Source: Linanthus parryae
Taxonomy: Eukaryota > Streptophyta > Magnoliopsida > Ericales > Polemoniaceae
Direction of reading: 5' to 3'
Length of the DNA stretch: 64,000 nucleotides
NCBI GenBank assembly: GCA_023055425.1
Contig: JALGPY010000004.1
Span: 63,821,718-63,885,717 of the forward strand
Of the stretch, positions 32,257 to 42,213 are shown one piece after another; positions within the stretch are counted from its first letter, which is position 1, and every line of letters begins with the position of its first letter. A program made the translations under genes and the position numbers. The notes under the pieces are model-generated. The model was not told the origin of the DNA, searched no databases, and saw only the letters and a list, made by a program, of their open reading frames with translations.

Positions 32257-34969
32257 TCACGGAAGGTCGAGGTAGAGTGCCTCTACCTCCATGATCTCCT
32301 GAGGATCCCTGTATGGCTTGACTCTGTTCCCATTCACCTTGAAAACTGTATTATCCCTCGGGTTCTCCAGCTCCACCACTCCCCATGATGTAATGTCCTT
32401 CACAATAAATGGTCCAGACCATCTTGAGCGCAGCTTCCCTGGATAGAATTTCATCCTTGAATTGTAGAGGAGAACCTTTTGCCCGATTTCTATCTTCTTT
32501 GGTAGAATGCGGTTTTCATGCCACTTCTTTGTTTTTTCTTTATAAATTTTGGCACTCTCATATGCAGTTTTACGGAATTCCTCCAGTTCAAGGAGTGCCA
32601 TCTTCCGTTTTTTTCCTGATAAAATGTGATCCATATTCCGCTGCTTGATTGCCCAGTATGCTTTGTGCTCCAATTCTACTGGTAAGTGACATGCTTTACC
32701 AAACACCAGCTGGTATGGGGACATTCCCAGTGGGGTTTTATAAGCAGTTCTGTATGCCCAGAGCGCATCATCCAGCTTTAACGACCAGTCCTTACGTCCA
32801 GGATTCACAGTCTTTTCCAGTATGCTCTTTATCTCTCTGTTGGACACCTCTGCTTGCCCGTTTGCCTGAGGGTGATAAGGCAGTGATACCTTATGGATAG
32901 ACACCCCGTACTGCTTTAGAACCTTGGCAAAGACTTCATTGATAAAATGAGAACCTTCATCACTGACCATGGCCCTCGGTGTTCCAAATATGGTAAAGAT
33001 GTTACGTTTGAGGAACCTTTCCACGACTGACGCATCGTTCTTCTGGCAGGCTATTGCTTCCACCCATTTTGACACGTAATCCACTGCCAATAAGATGTAG
33101 AGATTTCCCAGAGACGAAGGGAAAGGACCCATAAAATCAATACCCCAAACATCAAAAGGCTCGACTTCCTGCCAAAGTGTCATGGGCATTTCATTCCGCT
33201 GGGAAATATTTCCTGTCCGTTGGCAGCGATCGCAACTATGCGCATAATCATGGCAGTCCTTCAAAACTGTTGGCCAGAAAAATCCTGACTGCAGCACCTT
33301 GTGAGCTGTTCTTGGTCCGCTGAAGTGTCCCCCACATTGTGCTGAGTGGCAGTGCTGAATTACCTCCAAAATTTTGTGACATGGAATGCATCGACGGAGA
33401 ATATTGTCTGCCCCTTGCTTGAAGAGATAAGGATCATCCCAGAAATATTGCCTGCAATCTGAAATAAACTTCTTTTTCTGCCAAGGGGTGATGTCTTGAG
33501 GTAGTGCTCCATTGACCAAATAATTGGCTATGGCATAGTACCAGGGCCGTCTATTGGTCTTGATCTTCATAATATGTTCATCCGGAAAATTTTCTTGAAT
33601 GGGCACCACTTCTTCTGTAGGCTTTTCCAGACGAGATAGATGATCAACTACCACATTTTCAACTCCCTTTTTATCCCTGATTTCAACATCAAATTCCTGC
33701 ATCAGCAGAATCCAACGCAACAGCCGTGGCTTTGCGTCCTTCTTCTCCAGTAAGTATTTCAGCGCACTGTGATCTGTGAATATGATGACTTTTGAACCTA
33801 CCAGGTACGATCTGAATTTATCCAGGGCAAAAACGACTGCCAGCAGCTCCTTCTCTGTAGTCCCATAATTAATCTGCGCCTCATTCAGGACCCTGCTGGC
33901 ATAGTAGATGACACTGCACACCTTGTCCTTCCGCTGTCCCAGCACCGCGCCCACAGCGTAATCACTGGCGTCGCACATCAGCTTGAACGGGAGGGTCCAG
34001 TCTGGTGTTGTGATAATGGGTGCAGTCGTCAGCCTTTCTTTAAGCACGTCAAAAGCTTATTTGCAGGCTTCATCAAATACGAAGGGCACATCTTTTCCCA
34101 ACAAATTACATAGTGGCTTTGTAATTTTTGAAAAATCTTTTATAAACCTTCTGTAAAAACCTGCGTGGCCCAAAAAACTCTTAATTGCCCTCATTGTGGT
34201 TGGATACGGCAGCTGCTTGATCACCTCTATTTTTTCCCTGTCTACTTCCAGTCCTTTGCTGGAAATCCTGTGTCCCAGCACTATTCCTTCAGTAACCATG
34301 AAGTGGCATTTTTCCCAGTTGAGTACCAGGTTTGTTTTTCTGCAGCGAATCAGAACTCTGGCCAGATGGTATAAGCAATCTTCAAAGCTGTCTCCGAATA
34401 ACGAAAAATCGTCCATGAAAACTTCCAAATTTTTCTCTATCATATCAGAGAAAATAGCCATCATACATCGATCTTTGGAATGTTGCTGGAGCATTGCACA
34501 ATCCAAATGGCATTCGTCTAAAGGCGAACGTTCCGTACGGGCAAGTGAACGTCGTCTTTTCATGGTCTTCTGGATTTATATAGATCTGGTTGTAGCCAGA
34601 GTACCCGTCAAGAAAGCAGTAATAAGCAGGGTGCGCTAGTCTATCCAACATCTGGTCCATGAATGGCAGCGGAAAGTGGTCTTTCAGTGTGGCATCGTTC
34701 AGCTTCCGATAGTCCATATAGATTCGCCAGCCAGTGACAGTGCGCTGGGCGATCTGTTCCTGATCAGCATTCTGTACTACTGTAATACCCCCTTTCTTCG
34801 GTACACACTGGACAGGACTGACCCAGGTGCTGTCTGATATGGGGTATATAATTCCTGCTTCTAGCCACTTCATGACCTCCTTACGTACCACATCTTTCAT
34901 AATTGGGTTTAGTCTCCGTTGAGGCTGGATAACTGGCTTCTTTCCGTCTTCGATTCTTATTTTGTGCAT
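32257..34969 (-). pseudogene. Athila pol: RT, RNase H and integrase, with three lesions
   Basis: RT (34,969-34,057) has GWRIYMDYRKLNDAT, FLDGYSGYNQIYINPEDHEKTTFTC, RRMPFGLCNAPATFQ and the catalytic FMDDFS. RNase H has [24 protein letters not shown] and [11 protein letters not shown]. Integrase has the HHCC region (HSAQCGGHF... CDRCQ), DDE residues in [16 protein letters not shown] and [10 protein letters not shown], and a tail with [11 protein letters not shown] and RSRWSGPF. A 4-nt insertion near 34,470 shifts the frame just after FQRS. In-frame TAA codons lie at 34,059-34,057 and, in the preceding ORF, 35,023-35,021. All domains are otherwise intact, which fits the high LTR identity. Confidence 0.9.
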
Positions 34970-35020
34970 GCAATAATCAGGACTGATTCCCTTCAGGTCT
35001 GCAATTGTCCATCCGATGGC

Positions 35021-36421
35021 TTATTTATGCTCTCGGAGTACCTCCAGTAGCTTTTGTTCCTGTTCCTGAGATAAAAGAGAAGAGACAATTACTGTCAGAG
35101 TATTATTTTCACCAATAAAAGCGTACCTGAGGTGGTCTGGCAACTGTTTTAATTCCAGGACTGGTGGCTCCTGGACTGACGGGACCAGTGCCATTTTCTG
35201 CTCGCCTCCTTCATCCCTGTATAGCGTGACCCAGCTTTCTGTTCCCATGATCTGCTCGTCCTGTTGCTCCTCTGTTTTCTCTGGATACATGTCTTCAAAT
35301 TCCTCCCATAAATCTTCTATCTCATCACTTTCCAGATCGTCAATTACCTCTACTGCAAAACAGTTTTCATGCCCATAATGGTCGGGAAGCTGGAGAGATT
35401 TGAAAACATTGAATTTCACCTTTTCTTCATTGATTTGCATGGGCAGCTCTCCACTTTTGCAGTTAATAATGGCTTCACCAGTCGCCAGGAAAGGTCTGCC
35501 CAGGATTAGCGGGACCTCTCCTGCCTCCGTATCTAGTATCACAAAATCTGCTGGAAAAATAAGCTCTCCCACTTTCACCAGGATATCTTCAATTACTCCA
35601 TAGGCAGGTTTCACAGATCTGTCAGCCATTTGAAACATAATTCTTGTTGGACGTGGTTCTCCGACTCCTAGACTTTTGAAGATGGTCAGTGGCATCAGGT
35701 TGATGCTGGCACCCAAGTCGCATAAGGCTTTTCCTGTGTATGCAATGCCCAGGGTTACTGGAATAACAAAGCTGCCAGGGTCTTTCTTTTTCAGTGGTAA
35801 ACCATTTTTTACACAACTGCTCGCTTCTGCCGTCAGATTCACTGTTTCGAAGTCACTCATTTGCCTTCTACCATACAAGATGTCTTTGAGAAATTTCGCA
35901 TAAGTAGGCATTTTGGCAAGTGCTTCGGCAAAAGGTATGTTTATCTGTAATTGCTTGAATACCTCCAGAAATCTGGCGTAGTCTTTGCTGTCATCTCTCT
36001 TACGTGTCTTCAGAGGGTAAGGAACCTCCTTATAAATTGGCACTGTTTCTGGATTACCCTCATTCGTCTGCGCTGCTTCCTGCTCGACCGAACCCCTTTT
36101 CTGAGGGTTAGCAGTTGAACTGTCTTCCCGGTCAATCACTTCCTGTTCAATAATTTTTGACTTTTCTGCGCGTGCATGACTGGGATACGGTGGATCCTGC
36201 AGTGCAATTCCACTCCGAGTTGTGATGGCATTGATTTGAGCACGTGGATTGTTCACTGTGTTTGATGGTAAATTCCCTGGGGCTCGTTCTGCCTGGTTCT
36301 GTGCAAGCTGTCCATTCTGTACCTCCAAGTTGCGGATAGCAATCTTCATCTGGCTTACATCAGCAGTTAATGACTCCATCTGCGCGAATCTAGTTTCCCA
36401 CTGCTTATTGAATTTCTCCAT
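35021..36421 (-). CDS. Athila protease and linker ORF (466 codons)
   Basis: The frame continues the gag frame after a single TAG. It opens with a coiled stretch (MEKFNKQWETRFAQMES), then TRSGIALQDPPYP and the aspartic protease with active site CDLGASINLMPL, flap-side ILVKVGELIFPADFVILD and VPLILGRPFLATG. A linker toward RT follows and the frame stops at TAA 35,023-35,021, after which the same frame continues into RT. The protease matures Gag-Pol. It looks functional on its own. Confidence 0.85.
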   Translation of the reverse strand: MEKFNKQWETRFAQMESLTADVSQMKIAIRNLEVQNGQLAQNQAERAPGNLPSNTVNNPRAQINAITTRSGIALQDPPYPSHARAEKSKIIEQEVIDREDSSTANPQKRGSVEQEAAQTNEGNPETVPIYKEVPYPLKTRKRDDSKDYARFLEVFKQLQINIPFAEALAKMPTYAKFLKDILYGRRQMSDFETVNLTAEASSCVKNGLPLKKKDPGSFVIPVTLGIAYTGKALCDLGASINLMPLTIFKSLGVGEPRPTRIMFQMADRSVKPAYGVIEDILVKVGELIFPADFVILDTEAGEVPLILGRPFLATGEAIINCKSGELPMQINEEKVKFNVFKSLQLPDHYGHENCFAVEVIDDLESDEIEDLWEEFEDMYPEKTEEQQDEQIMGTESWVTLYRDEGGEQKMALVPSVQEPPVLELKQLPDHLRYAFIGENNTLTVIVSSLLSQEQEQKLLEVLREHK

Positions 36422-36439
36422 ATAGGACTCAAAATGTTG

Positions 36440-37669
36440 CTATGACAGATTTAGCTGTGGTGCTGCTTGTGCAGGCTGAGCTGGAGCTGTCTGTTGTGCC
36501 TGTGGCCTGTGCTGGAATCCTGGTGCATATACTGCTGCATTGGGATTTCCGTAGCGAAACCCTGGATGATCACGTGTGCCTGGTCTGTAGCGACTAGGAT
36601 CCCACTGCTGCTGAACATAGTTGGCATCTTCGGTCTGAAGCTCAAGAATTGCTGCGTCGAAGTCAGTTTCTTCAACTGATGCCACCGGCTTCTTTTCTGT
36701 ATACACCTTCTTGACTAAGTCCTGTACCACTTTCGTGAGATTGTCAATCCTGTCATCAATCACTGGTTCTGCTACTGCTGTGAGCCTGCGGTCATCAAAC
36801 AGGCGAGTATCCTGTTTGGCTAATTGTTTCATCAGTTCGTATTCTCCATCCTTATCCACATGGTATAAAAAGTTACCCCCAGCTTCCCTATCAATCCTGT
36901 CTGCATTCTCCTTGTCAAGAGCATGGTAGAATACCTGCTGAATTTTCGCGTCCCCGAAGCCGTGATTGGGGCATTTTTTAACGAGTCGCATCAACCTGTC
37001 CCATGCGTCTACCACTGTCTCCCCCATCTGCGGTTTGAAAGATAAAATCTCACTCTGCAGCTTGATAACGCGGGATGCAGGGTAGAATTTTTCCAAGAAA
37101 TCAGCAACACACCCCTCCCAGGTAGTGATAGACCTCGGTGGTCTTGCCTCCAGCCAATCTTTTGCTGTTCTGAACAAGCAGTATGGGAAAAAAATCAGCT
37201 TTAGCGTGTCCGCTTCGACTCCTCTATACTTAATCTTGTTGCAGTAATCTTCAAATTTTCCAAGGAAGTCGTTTGGATCTTCATCTGCCTTCCCATTAAA
37301 AGGACAATGAGTCTGGGCGGTCTGAATGGTGGATGATTTCAGGTCGAAGTGCTCTGCTGTAATGGGTGGCACTACAATAGCTGGTTGATGTCCTCCGGTT
37401 GGGACTTCAAAGTTTTCGACTAACGCCCTTCTAGACCTGTTATAAGTCCTCTGATTGTTCCTGGCAGCAAAACCTGCTGCTATCAGCTCTTCAATGTAAA
37501 GAGCCATCTGTGCTGGAGTACGTTGCTGCTGTCCTGTGGGTGTTCCTGTTTCGGTTGTGGTGTCTTCTCCGTGCTCAGACATCGCGGCTCGGTGTCTGCG
37601 ACTTTGCTCTCTGAAAAGTTTTTCGGGATCTTCAAGTGGTGATACCAGTTTGCTAGGCAATCTGGACAT
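36440..37669 (-). CDS. Athila gag (409 codons)
   Basis: The ORF begins MSRLPSKLVSPLEDPEK near the primer site and holds the retrotransposon Gag core: CPFNGKADEDPNDFLGKFEDYC, FPYCLFRTAKDWLEARPPRSITTWEGC, DFLEKFYPASRV and QMGETVVDAWDRLMRLVKKCPNHGF. A Gln/Pro/Ala-rich tail follows. No CCHC zinc knuckle is visible. It ends at TAG 36,442-36,440 in frame with the protease ORF, so either a point mutation (CAG to TAG would fit the Gln-rich site) or stop readthrough separates Gag from protease. Gag builds the virus-like particle. Confidence 0.9.
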   Translation of the reverse strand: MSRLPSKLVSPLEDPEKLFREQSRRHRAAMSEHGEDTTTETGTPTGQQQRTPAQMALYIEELIAAGFAARNNQRTYNRSRRALVENFEVPTGGHQPAIVVPPITAEHFDLKSSTIQTAQTHCPFNGKADEDPNDFLGKFEDYCNKIKYRGVEADTLKLIFFPYCLFRTAKDWLEARPPRSITTWEGCVADFLEKFYPASRVIKLQSEILSFKPQMGETVVDAWDRLMRLVKKCPNHGFGDAKIQQVFYHALDKENADRIDREAGGNFLYHVDKDGEYELMKQLAKQDTRLFDDRRLTAVAEPVIDDRIDNLTKVVQDLVKKVYTEKKPVASVEETDFDAAILELQTEDANYVQQQWDPSRYRPGTRDHPGFRYGNPNAAVYAPGFQHRPQAQQTAPAQPAQAAPQLNLS

Positions 37670-37796
37670 AAATTAGAATAGCCTGAAAATCAGAATTCAA
37701 GAGCAGTAAGTCGAAAGAAAGTAACTGTAAAAGAAAAGAAGAAAAAAAAAACTCTGAGACTTATTCTGATGTCTTTTTAGCAAAAACTGTAACCGT

Positions 37797-37814
37797 TCCC
37801 CGGCAACGGCGCCA
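37797..37814 (-). other. Primer binding site of the young Athila element
   Basis: The minus strand reads TGGCGCCGTTGCCGGGGA, six bases inside the 5' LTR, the standard Athila primer site. Confidence 0.9.
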
Positions 37815-37820
37815 AAAACT

Positions 37821-39584
37821 TGACAGCGTGAACCTATCTGCTTTTTCGCAATTGTACGATCAAGTAATATAGAGTATGTAATTGTGACTCTGGTTGTCGA
37901 ACCCTCGAGAACAGTTTAAGTTGTTGCTAATTAGAATTAGAATTAGACACAAAGTTTGTAAAAAAGGAGGAAGGTTTGGGGTTTGATTCTACTCACTAAA
38001 TTGCGGTAAATAAAACAATATTTATATAAGCTTACTTTATTTTTCTTTTGAAATATTTTGCAGAAATCGCGGTAGTTGTAAAAATCAGTAATTCTAAGAA
38101 TCTAGGTTCCAGGATCCCCTAGGGTTACTCTCCAGCTTTCATGGTATATTCGATTTCAGAAACACACGGTGGTTTTGTTTATGCCAGCATACCAATAGTA
38201 CAATCTCCTCTCGGTCTCATGCACCTATCACTCTCCTGCAAATTTTCGGGTCCTCTCGGTCCACCTAAATCTGCAGGTTCGTTCTAAGTCTGCTAGGGTT
38301 ACAGGTTCTCCTCTCGGTCTCCCCCTAAACGTCTAGCAGTTGGTCTAATGCTTCTGGGCTAGTCCCCTGATTCTCTTCACCTCTCGGTCCATCAAGGCAG
38401 AGTACTAAATCCTGTCTCTTCTTCCTAACTCTCACTGGTCACTCTCGCGCACCAGATCCTGTCTGTAACACTCTTGGGTGATCAAGCCATTCATGTATGT
38501 AAATAAAATCAAAGACAGAATAATAAACAATCCATCCTGTATTAAGACTTAGCTAGCCATGCATCTGAAAATCAAACAACCAAGTTTGCTGAATTCATAA
38601 ACCCTAGGTTCACCGAGAACCTAGGAAAAAGGTCTAGCTAGCTTGCATTATTGAAAAACGATGTTTCATAAAAGAGAGAAAAGATCAAACTAGTTATTTG
38701 CTGAAATACTGAAAATCTGCTCCAATCCTGCTCTGCTCCAACCCTGGTGGCTCTGAAACTGGCTGCTGCGATGATGATAGATGTGTGAGTGTGTATGCGT
38801 AACCCTAATTCAGTGCTGGGACACCTCCTTTTATACTGCCACAGTCTCCAAAACTGATGCACAAAATTCCTGTTTTACCCTCGAAAAGACACGTCCTGGA
38901 AGCTTCTGGAAACCTTCTGCGCGTTCGAACGCAACTCTCCTGCGTTCAAACGCAGTGCGTCTGAACGCACACATCCTGCGTTTGAACGCAGGCCTTAACC
39001 ATTTTTCTTCCTCTGGCCTCTGACTTCTGGACACGTGCGTTTGAACGCAGCTCGCCTGCGTCTGAACGCACTCCTTGATCTTCTCTTCTTCTGAGTGTCG
39101 AGTCCTGCGTTTGAACGCAGACCGCCTGCGTCTGAACGCACCCCTTAAGATTTTCTGCACTTCTGACTTTGAACCCTGCGTTTGAACGCAACTCGCCTGC
39201 GTCTGAATGCGTGACTTAGCCTTCTTTCTGCCATGTTCCTGCTGCTCCCATCTTGTGCGTCTGAACGCAGGTGCCCTGCGTTTGAACGCACCACTTAGCC
39301 TTTTTCTCTTTTTTTTCTGCTCAGCTTTCCTGACACGCTGCCTCCCATCCAAGTTAATCTCATGCATTTCTCGGCACCTGTTACCTGCACATCATAACAC
39401 GTACCCGCGATCATATCCAACAAACAAAAGTATGCATAAAATTACTCAAATTTTGCAGTCATGTTCTATAAATCTCTGCCTCGTATCAGGTGGAAAATAA
39501 GCTGAAAATGGCCAAACTCAACTCCCACAGGGTTAAAACCAATAGTAAAAAGATGTCCCAGACTAATCCATTATCAAGCTGTCA
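37821..39584 (-). repeat. Complete 5' LTR of the young Athila element
   Basis: The 1,764-bp LTR starts TGACAGC and ends GCTGTCA on the + strand, a 7-bp terminal inverted repeat. It includes the outer 433 bp absent from the other LTR. Confidence 0.95.
38920..39290. repeat. Array of 12 TGCGTTTGAACGCA dyads, right LTR
   Basis: Same array as 27,451-27,821; one copy has decayed to TGCGTCTGAATGCG. Confidence 0.9.
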
Positions 39585-40770
39585 ACCTCCCCTGCAACGG
39601 CCACCCACGCCCGCATCCTTCACCAGCTAGCTTCCCCTCTTCCATCAAATCACCAGCCCTCCTCCATTCATCACCTCCCTCTCTTCTTAATCGCCTTCTT
39701 CTATCTTCTTCACCTCCATATCCACCCTCTGTTCTTGCCGAGACCAAACCCAGCAAACCAGCCACCACCACCGTGAGCCACCACTCTGCTCTCAACCCCG
39801 ATCCCACCTCCATCTCTGCCTACTCTCTGTTTCTCCCTAACATCACCACCAATCCCATCTCACCTGCTCTGTTTTGCCGAGAGCAAACAGAGCATCACAG
39901 CCACTCACCACCACCTCCAATCACCATCACGACACACCACCATCACCACCGGCTCTTTCCCTCCTCGCTCTCTGCCTCGGTGACAGCCCTGAACAGCAGC
40001 AGCCGCAGCGCCGGAAGTAGCCCCGACGCCGCCCCTGCCACCGGACACGAAATTCGACCGGCCCTGCACCACCGCGTCTACCTCCTTCTCTCCGCCTCTC
40101 TGTCGCGACCGGACGAAGCCCACCCTCCGGAACTAACCAACGACCGATACCCAGAACCATCAACGCCTCCATTACCGTCGAAGCTCCGACGAAATCTCCG
40201 ATCCGTGCCCCTTCTCTTTTTCCGGTAAATCGAACTCCCTCTCGTCGATTTCTAAGCTCTAATTGCCTTGTAATCATGTATAATTGTGTTTATGTATGTG
40301 GGTGTGTGTGGGTGTTTTAATCGGGAAGAAAAACGATTGGGGAAGATGGCATGTTTGAAAAGAATCTAGCTCAGGGGGGGGGGGGGTTGTTGTACAATTT
40401 GAAAGCTTGAGGCTATATTTTATCACATGTTAAAGGTTGTTATGTGTAGTGGGGGGTGCTTGCTGTATTTATACCAAAACTGCATTTTTGTATATATATA
40501 CTTGTATTTACTTTGTATTTAGTTAGTATAAATATTTATTTAATTTCTGTTAATTTATATACTAAATATAATTACAAAATAAATTAGTTTTGTAACATAA
40601 AATAAAACTATAAATTTATGAGAATTTTAAATTAGTTATGTTTATATATTTATATTTAGTTGTTGAAAAATAAGTTATTAAAAATATACTTTGTGTATGT
40701 TTAAATATTTATTCGATAAATATTATATTGTTGAAAAGATGAAATAATTCTAAATTTCGTTTTCATTGTA
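39585..40770. other. Stretch between the Athila element and the Helitron
   Basis: The left part (39,585-40,230) is C-rich with CCACCA and CATCACC runs and an open frame (39,773-40,228) rich in Ser, Pro and His, which I read as low complexity rather than a gene. The right part is AT-rich. It contains a G run at 40,374-40,386. It may be the other half of an LTR or untranslated region split by the Athila insertion. Confidence 0.4.
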
Positions 40771-40790
40771 TCCTACTACCTATATAAAAG
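40771..40790 (+). other. Helitron 5' terminus
   Basis: TCCTACTACCTATATAAAAG resembles the conserved TCTCTACTA-type 5' end of plant Helitrons and is preceded by A at 40,770. Confidence 0.7.
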
Positions 40791-41054
40791 AAGTTACAGC
40801 CAGTTTGCGTGGCAGTGGTGGTCCAATTACGTGCTGCCAATTTGGACCAAGTGCCAGCGAAATGCCTACGTAATAGTGACGTGTAGAAAAGGTCGGTTAG
40901 TATGACCAAGTGCTATATGTACGTATAGGCTCTGCAGGTGGTGGTTGTAGCCAGTTGATAAGATGATGCTTGGTTAGTATGATTCACATTTGCTTACATT
41001 CAGTGTTGGTGTTTGCAGGTTGATCAGCTGTTGGTTGAGCAAGGAATTCGTTGT

Positions 41055-42213
41055 GATCGCTTATCTGGTATGTTCATATCTGTTAGAGTTGGCAGTGTGT
41101 GTTTTGTTCATGCCTGTTGTTTGTTGCTGTGTTTCTGTTCTGGCTTGCTAGCGTGTGGGATTTGTGTCTTGCCATCCCTTTGGTTTTTTGTTTGTTTGTT
41201 TGGTTTAGTTACTTTTACCTGGTTTAATGTGTAATGCTGGCTCAGTGTCTTAAGCTGGTGCGTTTATTTTAATAATGAGGCATCTCGGTCAGGTTGGAAT
41301 CGGTATAATTCATGTGTAATCTGGATTGATGGTACGACTGAGAATTTGCGGTGTAAATGTGGTTTGTCCACTGCTTGGTTATTAGGTATAGATGTTGTGT
41401 CTGTGATGTTGTTACCGTGGTTGAAGTTAATTGATGTTTGTGGCTTTATGTAGTGTGTGGCCTGTAGTTTCTAAATGCCTACAGGTAGTCTTGGGAAACG
41501 TACTCGTCGGGGTTTAGTGGGGGAGGAGCTAGCACGCGGTTCAGGATTATCTGCAGGAGTTAACACTCCTGGCCCGGCTCTTCGGCCGTCGGGTAGACCG
41601 CGGTTGGAAAATGTGGATAGTGGGCCTTCATCTGATCGCTTATCTGGTATGTTCATATCTGTTAGAGTTGGCAGTGTGTGTTTTGTTTCGTGCCTGTTGT
41701 TTGTTGCTGTGTTTCTGTTCTAGCTTGCTAGCGTGTGGGATTTGTGTCTTGCCATCCCTTTGGTTTTTTGTTTGTTTGTTTGGTTTAGTTACTTTTACCT
41801 GGTTTAATGTGTAATGCTGGCTCAGTGTCTTAAGCTGGTGCGTTTATTTTAATAATGAGGCATCTCGGTCAGGTTGGAATCAGTATTAATCATGTGTAAT
41901 CTGGATAGATGGTGCGACTGAGAATTTGCGGTGGAAATGTGGTTTGTCCACTGCTTGGTTATTTGGTATAGATTTTGTGTCTGTGATGTTGTTACCGTGG
42001 TTGAAGTTAATTGATGTTTGTGGCTTTATGTAGTGTGTGGCCTGTAGTTTCTAAATGCCTACAGGTAGTCTTGGGAAACGTACTCGCCGGGGTTTAGTGG
42101 GGGAGGAGCTAGCACGCGGTTCAGGATTATCTGCAGGAGTTAACACTCCTGGCCCGGCTCTTCGGCCGTCGGGTAGACCGCGGTCGGAAAATGCGAATAG
42201 TGGGCCTTCATCT
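41055..42213 (+). repeat. Tandem duplication of about 579 bp at the Helitron 5' side
   Basis: Copy 1 (41,055-41,633) and copy 2 (41,634-42,213) are nearly identical, each running from GATCGCTTATCTGGTATGTTC to GGGCCTTCATCT. Each contains an exon end with a GTATGT donor, an intron, and the first coding exon (MPTGSLGKRTRRG). Only a few single-base changes and one small indel separate them. Confidence 0.9.

Larger units (their letters stand above)
26785..39584 (-). mobile_element. Young Athila-type Ty3/gypsy element, nearly complete
   Basis: In minus-strand order: 5' LTR (39,584-37,821), primer site, gag, protease, RT, RNase H, integrase, spacer with dyad array, post-pol ORF, untranslated region, polypurine tract, 3' LTR (28,116-26,785, outer end missing). 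LTRs differ at about 15 positions over 1,331 aligned bases by eye, so it is recent. Internal genes carry only three in-frame stops and one 4-nt insertion. Integrase and RT motifs, the DLGAS protease and the primer site all match Athila. Confidence 0.9.

Noticed and set aside
39773..40228. His/Ser/Pro-rich 151-codon ORF
   Set aside because: Low-complexity C-rich DNA gives open frames on both strands; no domain or splice support.
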